A stretch of 64,000 nucleotides of DNA from Clostridiales bacterium mt11 (lineage in GTDB: Bacteria > Bacillota > Clostridia > Tissierellales > Tepidimicrobiaceae), in NCBI GenBank assembly GCA_001282665.1, contig LN874947.1, positions 1 to 64,000 of the forward strand. Reading direction: 5' to 3'. The notes under the pieces are model-generated. The model did no database searches, was not told where the DNA came from, and saw only the letters and a program-made list of their open reading frames with translations. Shown here in pieces: positions 42,592-51,340 of this stretch. Every line of letters starts with the position of its first letter. Within the stretch, counting starts at the first letter, position 1. The position numbers and the translations under genes were made by a program.

Positions 42592-45500
42592 TAGATGAAA
42601 TTTATAATTCAATTTTAGATGAATTGGAAAAAGACTATCTGGATATTTATAAAGAAGATTTTTTTAAAGCTATAAAAGATGATAATTTTAAAAATGGTTT
42701 AAATGAAATAACTTTGGAAAGCAAATATACTGCTATTGCCTTGATGGAACTATTACACCCAATATATGTACAATACCTATCATTAACAAAAACAGAATGG
42801 CTAAAATACATTTACGATTGGGTTTTAAGTTTATCTTTTCCGGAAAAAGTTTCTCGGGAATTTCATAGAAATTTAACTCCTTTGATTACATTTTATTTAA
42901 ACCTATTAAGAACCTTTTCACATTACGAAATAATTTATAATCAAAACAGCTTTTTAAATAAATATCCTATAAGCTTCTTGAATTTTGAAGAAGAGGAAAA
43001 AACCAATTTTATTGATGAATATTTGACCTTTAAGAATGTATTTTTAAATAATTGGATATATGAATTGATGAAATTAGATTTATCTTTAACAGGTCATAAT
43101 ACTATAGAACATGTAGTTGGAGTAAATCATCTTAGCCTTAATATAGGAAGACAGCTTAAACATTTAGATTTACCTATAGATTTAGGAATTGTAGTAGGAG
43201 CAGGACTCGGTCATGACATCGGTAAATACGGTGTTATGGATGAAGAAATTCATAGGGTCCCTTATCTTCACTATTATTATACTGAAAAATGGTTTAACCG
43301 ATTTGGCATGGAGAAAACTGGTCATATCGCCACTAATCATTCTACTTGGGATTTAGAGCTAGAAAACTTACCCTTAGAATCATTAGTCCTTATATATGCA
43401 GATTTCAGAGTCAAAAACAAGATGAAAAATGGCAACTATGTAATGTATATATATTCCTTAGATGAAGCTTATGATATAATCCTCAATAAATTAGACAATT
43501 TAGATGCAAAAAAACAACAAAGGTATGAAAAAGTATATAAAAAGCTAAAGGATTTTGAAAATTATATGATTAGCTTAGGAGTAGATACAACCCTTGCTAC
43601 AAATTTTACTCCTTCAAGTAAGAAAAAACCTTTTTCTTTGATGGAAAATGAAGAGATTATAAATAATATTAAATACTTTGCTATAGAACATAATATATAC
43701 CTAATGGCTAAACTTTTAGATGATACAAGTTTTAATAATATCTTGGAAATGGCAAGAAGTGAATACAATTGGAGAAAACTGAGAATATATCTTCAAATCT
43801 TTAAGGAATATTCTACTTATCTAACTCAAAAGCAAAAGATGGTAACCATCTATTTTCTAACAGATCTTCTCTTTCATAAGGAAGAAGACATTAGAAAGGA
43901 ATCAGCTGAACTAATAGGATTATTGATAAGTCAATATGATGAAGAATATAGAAAGGAAATCCCCAAATGGGAAAGAAGAAAAAAGCCTAAAATAACCAGT
44001 AAAAGTCTATTAGATAACTTTTTGACTTATTTTTTGTATCCTGACCATAAAATTGCAGAATCCACTATAGAATGGCAATACAATCTTAAAACCATAATAA
44101 AATCTTTGTTTTACAACTCGATTACAGAAAATTATGAAAAATATTCAAATATTCTAATTAAATACTACGATAACTTTGATACTATTTCACCAACAGGTCA
44201 GCTGTATCTATCCCAGACTATAAAGTATATTCCTATCCATTATCTAAGCAAAAAAAGCCTAAGAAAACTTCATAAATATATAATAAACCAGTTAAATTCA
44301 AACTTATTGGAAGTTAAATTGACTATTTTAGACATTATAGATGAAATATATGAAGAGTTAAAAGATGATGCTAACTTCATTAGTCTCCTTAAAAAATGGA
44401 TACTACAAAATATACAATCTTCTCCCTATGCTGCTGAAAACTATTTGAAATATAAACTAGCAGTAAAGCTTAAAGCAGAAGACCATATTTTAGAGGTGCT
44501 AAAAGAAAACTATAGTAGAGATGAGGAAAATATATCAGAAATTTTCTTAAAAAATTTAAAAACTGCAACGGATTGGATGAACAAAAAAATTAATATTGAC
44601 ATCTTATACGATCAGGTAAAAAAGTCCCCTAGTCCTGTAGGATTCCACACTGGGATGCATTTTTGTAATCTATTAAAAGTATCTGCCATTGAAAAGGTTC
44701 GCAATTATGCTGGCCATACTCTACTAAATATATTTGAATTTTTATCTTTAGAGGAAAGAAATGATATAGCAGTGGAACTTCTTAGAGCCTTAGAAATGCA
44801 AAACTATCAATTTACTAAGTATATACCCAATTATCTAGGTAGATTGCTCCTATATCTACAGCCTATGGAATTAGATGAAATAATAGACGATTTTGAGGAA
44901 AAGATTAAACAATCCAATACGCAAGTGGTCTTTCTATTCTTAAAAACGACTGGTGTGTGTATAGAAAACTATTCGCTGTATAATCAAAGGTTTAAAGAGG
45001 ATAAAAAAACTTATGAAAGGCGATTAAACCGACTATTAGGGATACTTCTAAGCGGTATGACTTCCTTCCATAATGAAATAAAAACTGAATCTTTTAGAAT
45101 CATAGGAAGTCTCTTTACCCCTAATCCATTATCCTTAGGGGAAAAATATCATATATTCTCCTTAATAGGTAAAAAAGTTTTAACTCTATTGACGCAAAAG
45201 AAAGATGATGAATTCCTATTTTTAAATAACTCTGCTTCCTTAAACCATATATATAGATTTATATTGGACTATGAATTTTATTATGGAGACATAAAAATAA
45301 CTAATAAGGACAAAGTGGCCTTTTTCCCTGGAACTTTTGATCCTTTTTCATTAAGTCACAAGGAGATTGCCTTAGAAATAAGGGATCAAGGCTTTGAAGT
45401 ATACTTAGCCGTTGATGAATTCTCTTGGTCTAAAAGGACTCAACCTCATAGATTTAGAAGAGATATTATCAACATGACAATTGCAAATGAAAAGGATATT

Positions 45501-47405
45501 TTCTTATTCCCTAATGAAATCCCAATCAACATAAGCAATGATGAGGACTTGTTAAAATTAAAAGATCTATTTAAAAATAGACATGTCTATATGGTGGTGG
45601 GAACTGACGTATTAGTAAATGCTTCAGCTTATAGAAAAGATGGACTATTAACTGAATTTCCTCATATAGTATTCGATAGAAAAAGTTCAAAATCTAAAAA
45701 AGATGATGAAGTAATATTGGAAGAAAGACTTAGATGTATAAAAGGAGAACTATTAAGGCTTTCATTACCCCCTCAATATGAGGATATATCTTCTAGTAAT
45801 ATTAGGGAATCCATAGACTTAAATAGAGATATTTCAAATCAAATAGATCCTTTAGCTCAACAATATATATACAAATATGGTCTATATTTAAAAGAACCTC
45901 AGTACAAATCCTTAGTTCAAACTAAAACTTTGGAAACAGAGATTATAAAAAATATAGATGATAGTTTCATTGAATACTTAAACAACCAGTTTCATCATGA
46001 AATAAATATGGAATCAATATATAGTCTAAGAGAAAAATTAGAATACGGTCTATTGCTCCTTAAGGAACCTGAAAACAATACTATTCTTGGATTTTCTATA
46101 TTCTATTATATAAAGAACAGTATGATGTTTGATGAGTTTAAAAACCTCCACATAACAGAGTATTTTAGAAAATATTCCAAAGGGAAGCTGGTCCTTATAG
46201 CAGGAATATATAGTAAAGATTTAACTGAAATCCTATTAAATGAAACATTAGCCTATTTAATTGCCAATGACTACAACTATGCCATATTTAAAAATACTAT
46301 GACTTTCAAGGATAAGGATTGTATTGAAGAAAATTTAAGATTACAGGGATTTATAGAAACTCCTTTTTCCTACAATAATAATACCATATTCATGGTGGAT
46401 ATGAATAATCCCATAACTCTGAATCAGGATTTGGAAAATTTGCTAAAGCCACCTTTTGATGAGGATCAAGAAGTAAAAAAAGTAATTACTAAGAGCAGAA
46501 AGAATTTAAAAAAAGCCTTATCAAACCTTTATCCTGGAGAACTACTATTATCTCTTAATAGGGATATGATCTACAGTAAGCTGATACAAAAGATATGTGA
46601 TACTAACCAAGTTTCCACCATACAAGGAGAAAAGCGTAAACTAGGTCCAAATATTTGTTTACCTTTTGGTTCCATATTAAATGGCACTATACTACCTAAT
46701 ACAGTAACTAAAACCATGCACACGGAAAAAATATTTAATCCTAGCATTGATTCCTTTACCATCGCCGCTTTTCCAAACTATTTGAGCTTAGAAGAACAAG
46801 CTAAAGTATTCTATTCTTTCAATAGACCAGTCATATTAGTAGATGATTTGCTCAATAAGGGATATAGGTTAAACGTTATAGAACCTCTATTGAAAGAACA
46901 TAATATAAAAATTAAAAAAGTAATAGTAGGTATTCTTTCTGGGAGAGGAGAGGAAATAGCCAAAATTAAAAACTTAGATGTAGATAGTGCTTATTTTATA
47001 CCCAATTTGAAATTATGGTTTAATGAATCTCTCCAATATCCTTTTATTGGAGGGGATATGGTCTTTAGGGAAGCTACGACTCAAGATTATTTAATCCCCA
47101 GTATAAATTTAATTCTTCCCTATGTTTCTCCTAAATTCATTAAAAATACATCTCCTAAATCCATATATCAACTATCAGAAACCTGTTTAATGAATACAAT
47201 CGAGATATTTAAAATAATGGAAATGGTATATCAAGAAAATAACGAAAAAAATTTAATTATAAGAAGCTTAGGTGAAGTGTTAACATCGCCTAGAAGACCA
47301 GATACCTATAAAAGTATGGATTATATTAAAAACTTGAAACCATCTTCTTGTTTAGAAATGGATTTGGAACAATTAAAAAGATTGGAGAATATAGTCAATA
47401 GGTAA
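42588..47405 (+). CDS. Giant HD / helical / NMNAT-like / GNAT-like / phosphoribosyltransferase-like protein
   Basis: A 1605-residue soluble protein with five regions. An HD phosphohydrolase domain (about 165-320) has IEHVVGVNHL, LGHDIGKYG (His209-Asp210) and NHSTWD. A long helical, repeat-like region spans about 340-900. A nucleotidyltransferase of the NadD/CoaD type (about 908-1100) has FPGTFDPFSLSH at its start and ISSSNIRES near 1066. A GNAT-like segment (about 1115-1280) has ILGFSIFYY and an EENLRLQGFIE ending. A phosphoribosyltransferase-like domain (about 1340-1530) has VILVDDLLNKGYR near 1415. The set recalls NAD-type dinucleotide synthesis plus a YqeK-like hydrolase. The actual reaction is unknown. 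It overlaps sdaAA by four bases. Confidence 0.8.
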   Translation: MIDEIYNSILDELEKDYLDIYKEDFFKAIKDDNFKNGLNEITLESKYTAIALMELLHPIYVQYLSLTKTEWLKYIYDWVLSLSFPEKVSREFHRNLTPLITFYLNLLRTFSHYEIIYNQNSFLNKYPISFLNFEEEEKTNFIDEYLTFKNVFLNNWIYELMKLDLSLTGHNTIEHVVGVNHLSLNIGRQLKHLDLPIDLGIVVGAGLGHDIGKYGVMDEEIHRVPYLHYYYTEKWFNRFGMEKTGHIATNHSTWDLELENLPLESLVLIYADFRVKNKMKNGNYVMYIYSLDEAYDIILNKLDNLDAKKQQRYEKVYKKLKDFENYMISLGVDTTLATNFTPSSKKKPFSLMENEEIINNIKYFAIEHNIYLMAKLLDDTSFNNILEMARSEYNWRKLRIYLQIFKEYSTYLTQKQKMVTIYFLTDLLFHKEEDIRKESAELIGLLISQYDEEYRKEIPKWERRKKPKITSKSLLDNFLTYFLYPDHKIAESTIEWQYNLKTIIKSLFYNSITENYEKYSNILIKYYDNFDTISPTGQLYLSQTIKYIPIHYLSKKSLRKLHKYIINQLNSNLLEVKLTILDIIDEIYEELKDDANFISLLKKWILQNIQSSPYAAENYLKYKLAVKLKAEDHILEVLKENYSRDEENISEIFLKNLKTATDWMNKKINIDILYDQVKKSPSPVGFHTGMHFCNLLKVSAIEKVRNYAGHTLLNIFEFLSLEERNDIAVELLRALEMQNYQFTKYIPNYLGRLLLYLQPMELDEIIDDFEEKIKQSNTQVVFLFLKTTGVCIENYSLYNQRFKEDKKTYERRLNRLLGILLSGMTSFHNEIKTESFRIIGSLFTPNPLSLGEKYHIFSLIGKKVLTLLTQKKDDEFLFLNNSASLNHIYRFILDYEFYYGDIKITNKDKVAFFPGTFDPFSLSHKEIALEIRDQGFEVYLAVDEFSWSKRTQPHRFRRDIINMTIANEKDIFLFPNEIPINISNDEDLLKLKDLFKNRHVYMVVGTDVLVNASAYRKDGLLTEFPHIVFDRKSSKSKKDDEVILEERLRCIKGELLRLSLPPQYEDISSSNIRESIDLNRDISNQIDPLAQQYIYKYGLYLKEPQYKSLVQTKTLETEIIKNIDDSFIEYLNNQFHHEINMESIYSLREKLEYGLLLLKEPENNTILGFSIFYYIKNSMMFDEFKNLHITEYFRKYSKGKLVLIAGIYSKDLTEILLNETLAYLIANDYNYAIFKNTMTFKDKDCIEENLRLQGFIETPFSYNNNTIFMVDMNNPITLNQDLENLLKPPFDEDQEVKKVITKSRKNLKKALSNLYPGELLLSLNRDMIYSKLIQKICDTNQVSTIQGEKRKLGPNICLPFGSILNGTILPNTVTKTMHTEKIFNPSIDSFTIAAFPNYLSLEEQAKVFYSFNRPVILVDDLLNKGYRLNVIEPLLKEHNIKIKKVIVGILSGRGEEIAKIKNLDVDSAYFIPNLKLWFNESLQYPFIGGDMVFREATTQDYLIPSINLILPYVSPKFIKNTSPKSIYQLSETCLMNTIEIFKIMEMVYQENNEKNLIIRSLGEVLTSPRRPDTYKSMDYIKNLKPSSCLEMDLEQLKRLENIVNR

Positions 47406-47436
47406 TCTATAAAATCCTTAAGGAAGTGAGGAAAAT

Positions 47437-48684
47437 ATGATTAATTATTACAAATATGAAGATAAATATTTTTTCTCCTTTAATAAATATAATAATCTTG
47501 AAAAAATTAGTGAAAAGGAAGCAAAATTAAATGAAGGAGTACTATTCTTTTTAAATAAATTAGATCCATTAAATTCCAGAAGGAGTTTTTTAGTAAATCA
47601 TCCTTCCCTATTATTTATTGAAAACGAAGGAACTAGATTATTTCTCCTAGAGGATAAAAGCTACAATCATATACCCAATTGGTTAATAGAAAAGATTTAT
47701 AAAAGTCTAGTCATATCCATAAATACTGAATATCCCAATTGGAAAGAAATATTAAGTATAAATAACAAGAAAAAATGGAAAGTGAATTTAGTTGCTCTAG
47801 GCGATGTAGGAAGCACTCTCTTAATAGGCTTAAGACTTTTAGGTGGAGATTGTATTGAAGAAATAGGAATATACGACAGAAATAAAAATAATCTAATGCG
47901 TTGGGAATATGAGTTGAATCAAATTAGACGTCCTTTTGATGAAAAATCATTTCCCCTCGTTAAATCCATAATGAAAGAACAACTATTTGACTGTAATATG
48001 TTTATATTTTGTGCTTCAAAGGGAATACCAACTATTGATAGCAAAGTTGAAGATGTAAGAATGGCTCAATTTAATTCCAACTCAAAAATAATAAGAGATT
48101 ATGCCATCATGGCTAGGAAAGATGGATTTAAGGGAATATTTGCAGTAGTTTCAGATCCAGTCGACCTACTGTGTAAAGTAGCCTTTTTAGAAAGCAATAA
48201 AAACGGGAAGGGCGAATTTGACTTTAAAGGCTTAGCTTCAGATAGGATAATAGGTTATGGCTTAGGAGTTATGAATGGCAGAGCTTGTTTTTATGCTGAA
48301 AAACATAAAGAAACGTTTAACTTTTTAGATGAAGGGAGAGTTTTTGGTCCTCATGGCGATGGACTTATAGTGGCTAACAGCATAGATAATTATGACGAAA
48401 AACTATCTAACTACTTAACAGATAAAGCCTTAAACGCTAATAAGGAGATACGTAAGCTTGGATTTAAACCCTATGTAGCTCCTAGCCTATCTTCTGGTGC
48501 TCTTTCCATAATTTCAACTATTAAAGGAGAATGGTTTTATGGCTCTACCTATATGGGTGGTGCATATATGGGGGCAAAATGTAGATTAAAAAATAGTGAG
48601 ATAGAAATTGAACAACTAAGACTTCCTGAAAAACTATTTGATAAAATAAATAAAATCCACGAAAGGTTAGTGAGCATAATATGA
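47437..48684 (+). CDS. Divergent lactate/malate dehydrogenase-like protein
   Basis: A 415-residue protein with an N-terminal extension (about 1-112, unlike known domains to me) followed by an LDH/MDH-like Rossmann domain. NAD-binding VNLVALGDVGSTLL is near 118 and the Asp of GIYDRN follows. SDPVDLL corresponds to the NPVD motif, GYGLGVMNGRACF to the region with the substrate-binding Arg, and VFGPHGDG to GEHGD with the catalytic His. The key catalytic residues are therefore retained but the protein is strongly divergent. The substrate is probably a 2-hydroxy/2-oxo acid (inference). RBS GGAAGTGAGG, ATG start; overlaps the next gene by four bases. Confidence 0.78.
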   Translation: MINYYKYEDKYFFSFNKYNNLEKISEKEAKLNEGVLFFLNKLDPLNSRRSFLVNHPSLLFIENEGTRLFLLEDKSYNHIPNWLIEKIYKSLVISINTEYPNWKEILSINNKKKWKVNLVALGDVGSTLLIGLRLLGGDCIEEIGIYDRNKNNLMRWEYELNQIRRPFDEKSFPLVKSIMKEQLFDCNMFIFCASKGIPTIDSKVEDVRMAQFNSNSKIIRDYAIMARKDGFKGIFAVVSDPVDLLCKVAFLESNKNGKGEFDFKGLASDRIIGYGLGVMNGRACFYAEKHKETFNFLDEGRVFGPHGDGLIVANSIDNYDEKLSNYLTDKALNANKEIRKLGFKPYVAPSLSSGALSIISTIKGEWFYGSTYMGGAYMGAKCRLKNSEIEIEQLRLPEKLFDKINKIHERLVSII

Positions 48685-49730
48685 AAGAATATTATCTTAT
48701 AATACCAGAACCTCCTTCACCCCTATTAAAAAAGATGATTGAAGTAACATTGGAAGATATTGATTACAAGGTTATAAAGGATGAAAAAAATCTTCCCGAT
48801 TTAAAAAATAGAAAGATTATATTTGCTGTAGAACTTCCCATAACAGGAGTAAGCAATAAATTAAATGATATATTTAAGACATTGTTTTCTCGAGGAAATG
48901 ACTCTCTACTCGACTCAGATGGAATTGTTTTAGTTCACAGTAATTTTCAGCTATTTACTAAAACTGCTGCTCAATCCATAATATTTAACAGCAATTTATT
49001 AGGATGCAGGTTTATGGGCAGACCAATAGTCGAAACAACTGGAAATCTAAATAACCTTATTCCCTTGGAGAAGATCTATAATTTACCTGTACATGAAATA
49101 GCCCTCTATCTGTGTATGGACTTAGGAAAAAGGTTTATCTATGACAATATCTCCAAAGTGGAAAATCCCAAAATTCTCGTACTCCATTCAAGCAGTAGAA
49201 ACACTTCTAATACTTTAACCCTCTGGGATATGGTAAAAAACAATTTAAAAGGATATGATATTGCTGAAATCAACATTAACAATGGTACCATCATAGACTG
49301 TAAAGGATGCCCATATAAAACCTGTAAACATTATAGTCAGCAGACAAAATGTTTTTATGGCGGCATAATAGTAGAGGAAGTCTACCCCGCAATACTTAAA
49401 TCCGATGCAGTAATATTTATTTGTCCCAACTATAATGATATGATTACAGCTAATCTGGTTGCGTTAATCAATAGATTAACTGCTCTATTTAGAAAAACTA
49501 AATTTTATGATAAGACTCTATTTTCAATTATAGTCTCTGGTCATTCTGGGGGAGATGCTCTAGCCAAACAACTGATCAGCAGTTTAAACATAAATAAGAC
49601 TTTTAGACTACCTCCATACTTTCCTCTAATGGCTGTAGCCAATGATAAAGGAGCCATAAAAAAAGTCCCTAATATTGAAAAAGAAGCTAAAAACTTTGCA
49701 GAAAACATATTAAAGCAAATAAAGAAATAA
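48681..49730 (+). CDS. Flavodoxin-fold oxidoreductase with a cysteine cluster
   Basis: A 349-residue protein. The first 160 residues are an alpha/beta region I do not recognise. Residues about 162-345 are an NADPH-dependent FMN reductase-like flavodoxin fold: KILVLHSSSRNTSNTLTLW binds FMN phosphate, and CKGCPYKTC...C (C-x2-C-x4-C-x8-C) could hold an iron-sulfur cluster as in iron-sulfur flavoproteins, though spacing differs. FICPNYNDMITANLVALINR matches the dimer/flavin region. It is the last gene of the sda operon, with ATGA overlap to the dehydrogenase-like gene, so the two redox proteins probably act together. Confidence 0.78.
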   Translation: MKEYYLIIPEPPSPLLKKMIEVTLEDIDYKVIKDEKNLPDLKNRKIIFAVELPITGVSNKLNDIFKTLFSRGNDSLLDSDGIVLVHSNFQLFTKTAAQSIIFNSNLLGCRFMGRPIVETTGNLNNLIPLEKIYNLPVHEIALYLCMDLGKRFIYDNISKVENPKILVLHSSSRNTSNTLTLWDMVKNNLKGYDIAEININNGTIIDCKGCPYKTCKHYSQQTKCFYGGIIVEEVYPAILKSDAVIFICPNYNDMITANLVALINRLTALFRKTKFYDKTLFSIIVSGHSGGDALAKQLISSLNINKTFRLPPYFPLMAVANDKGAIKKVPNIEKEAKNFAENILKQIKK

Positions 49731-49732
49731 AT

Positions 49733-49774
49733 AAAATCTGCTGTTTACTATATAGCAAACAGCAGATTTTATTT
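49733..49774. terminator. Bidirectional terminator, end of the sda operon
   Basis: AAAATCTGCTGTTT and AAACAGCAGATTTT form a 14-base perfect stem with a 10-base loop; T-tracts on both sides. It also serves the convergent MATE gene. Confidence 0.9.
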
Positions 49775-51146
49775 ATCTTATATTAATATATTTCCATTTA
49801 TTCGTTTTAAACCTTATCTTTATAAGAGCCCATCTTACAAGTTGATCGCAAAACATAGCATACCAAGCCCCTATTAATCCTAAACCTAAAACTCTGATGA
49901 ATATATGAGCTAATACTACTCTAACTATTAATACGCTAAAAAATATTGCTACTAGTGTCCATACGGTATCCCCTGCTCCTCTTAATCCTCCTGCGGTAAT
50001 TAACTGAGAGGATTGGAAAGGTTGAACAAATGCCATTACCTTTAAAATCTTAGAAGCTTCTTTTATTACTGCTGGGTTTTTAGTATATAAGCTTGCTACA
50101 AAGAACCCAAAGAAAAAGAATAGTCCTCCTATAGCAGCAGCAATAACAGCTCCAATTTTGCCGCTTGTTTTTATATATTCTTCTGCTTTGTCTGGATCTC
50201 CTGCTCCTAAACTCCTCCCTGTAAGTGAAGAAGCGGCTATACCAAAAGCCTGACCAGGTGTAAAAGAAAGGCTCAATATATTCAAACAAATCTGATGGGT
50301 AGCAAAAGCAACTGTACCCAAAGATGAAACAATTCGAACAAATATCAATATCCCAACTCTAAAAGCAATTTGCTCTAAAGAAGCAGGAACACCTATTTTT
50401 ATTAAATTATACATAATATCCTTGTTAAACTTAAATCTATTTTTCAAATTTAATTGTATAATAGTATCCTTTTTAAATATATATTTAAGTAACATTAAAG
50501 TTGCTACCATTTGAGAAAAAGATGTGGATATACCTGCACCAGTAACCCCTAGTTTAGGAAATCCAAACAATCCATATATAAGTACTGCATTTCCAACTAC
50601 ATTTAAAAAGTTTACTTTCAAATTTATATTCATAGGAGTTTTAGTATCTCCTGAACCCCTTAAAACTGCATAAATAGAAAAATTAAAAGCCTGAAATATA
50701 AGACCAATGATTATAACTTTAAAATAATTTCTACCAAACATTAAAGTATCCTGATGTGCACCCAAAAACTTCATTATCTCATCCGTAAAGGATAAACCTA
50801 AGATAAATATAGGTAGCACTAAAAGTACCTGAGTCAATAAGATTACATGCCTTACTACACTTTCTATCTTATCCTCTTTTTTTGCTCCTACATATCTAGC
50901 AACCATAGCCGTTGCACCTACATTTAAGGATTGAACTAAAGACAAGGCAATAAACACAATCTGGTTAGTGATTCCTATAGCTGCAATTGAGGCAGCAGCT
51001 TCCGTTGGATCATTAATCCTCCCTAACATCATCATATCAACCATACCAAATAGCGTACCCAAAAAAACTTCTATTAAGACTGGTCCCGCTGTTTTCAGTA
51101 TGATATCCCTTATTGTCTTCCTTTCATCGATAGAGACCTCACCCAT
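49773..51146 (-). CDS. MATE-family cation/drug antiporter
   Basis: A 457-residue integral membrane protein with about 12 helices and the MATE duplication. Typical segments are GPVLIEVFLGTLFGMVDMMMLG in helix 1, GNAVLIYGLFGFPKLGVTGAGISTS in the middle, and ITAGGLRGAGDTVWTL in the second half. MATE proteins export cationic drugs using Na+ or H+ gradients. ATG 51146 follows GAGGTGG; a GTG at 51158 overlaps that site. It is a single gene. A second MATE gene lies at 54628. Confidence 0.92.
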   Translation of the reverse strand: MGEVSIDERKTIRDIILKTAGPVLIEVFLGTLFGMVDMMMLGRINDPTEAAASIAAIGITNQIVFIALSLVQSLNVGATAMVARYVGAKKEDKIESVVRHVILLTQVLLVLPIFILGLSFTDEIMKFLGAHQDTLMFGRNYFKVIIIGLIFQAFNFSIYAVLRGSGDTKTPMNINLKVNFLNVVGNAVLIYGLFGFPKLGVTGAGISTSFSQMVATLMLLKYIFKKDTIIQLNLKNRFKFNKDIMYNLIKIGVPASLEQIAFRVGILIFVRIVSSLGTVAFATHQICLNILSLSFTPGQAFGIAASSLTGRSLGAGDPDKAEEYIKTSGKIGAVIAAAIGGLFFFFGFFVASLYTKNPAVIKEASKILKVMAFVQPFQSSQLITAGGLRGAGDTVWTLVAIFFSVLIVRVVLAHIFIRVLGLGLIGAWYAMFCDQLVRWALIKIRFKTNKWKYINIR

Positions 51147-51269
51147 AAATATTACCACCTCTTAAAATTAATTTCGATACTCTAAACATTATAGCACAAG
51201 TTTAACATAATTCAAATTATACATCTAGATAATATCAAAAGCTATAACCAAATTTCAGTGTTTTTTTAT

Positions 51270-51316
51270 AATAATAAAGAACCGTAAACCATTGAATCCA
51301 ATGGTTTACAGTTCTC
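51270..51316 (-). terminator. Terminator after nfnB
   Basis: On the minus strand AGAACTGTAAACCATTG and CAATGGTTTACGGTTCT form a 17-base stem with one mismatch, followed by TTATTATT. Confidence 0.88.
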
Positions 51317-51340
51317 TGTTAAATTTCTCATTTAATATAA

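Noticed and set aside
50080..50289. Small minus-strand frame with many Arg and Tyr codons
   Set aside because: It is a shadow of the MATE gene with no ribosome site and unlikely composition.
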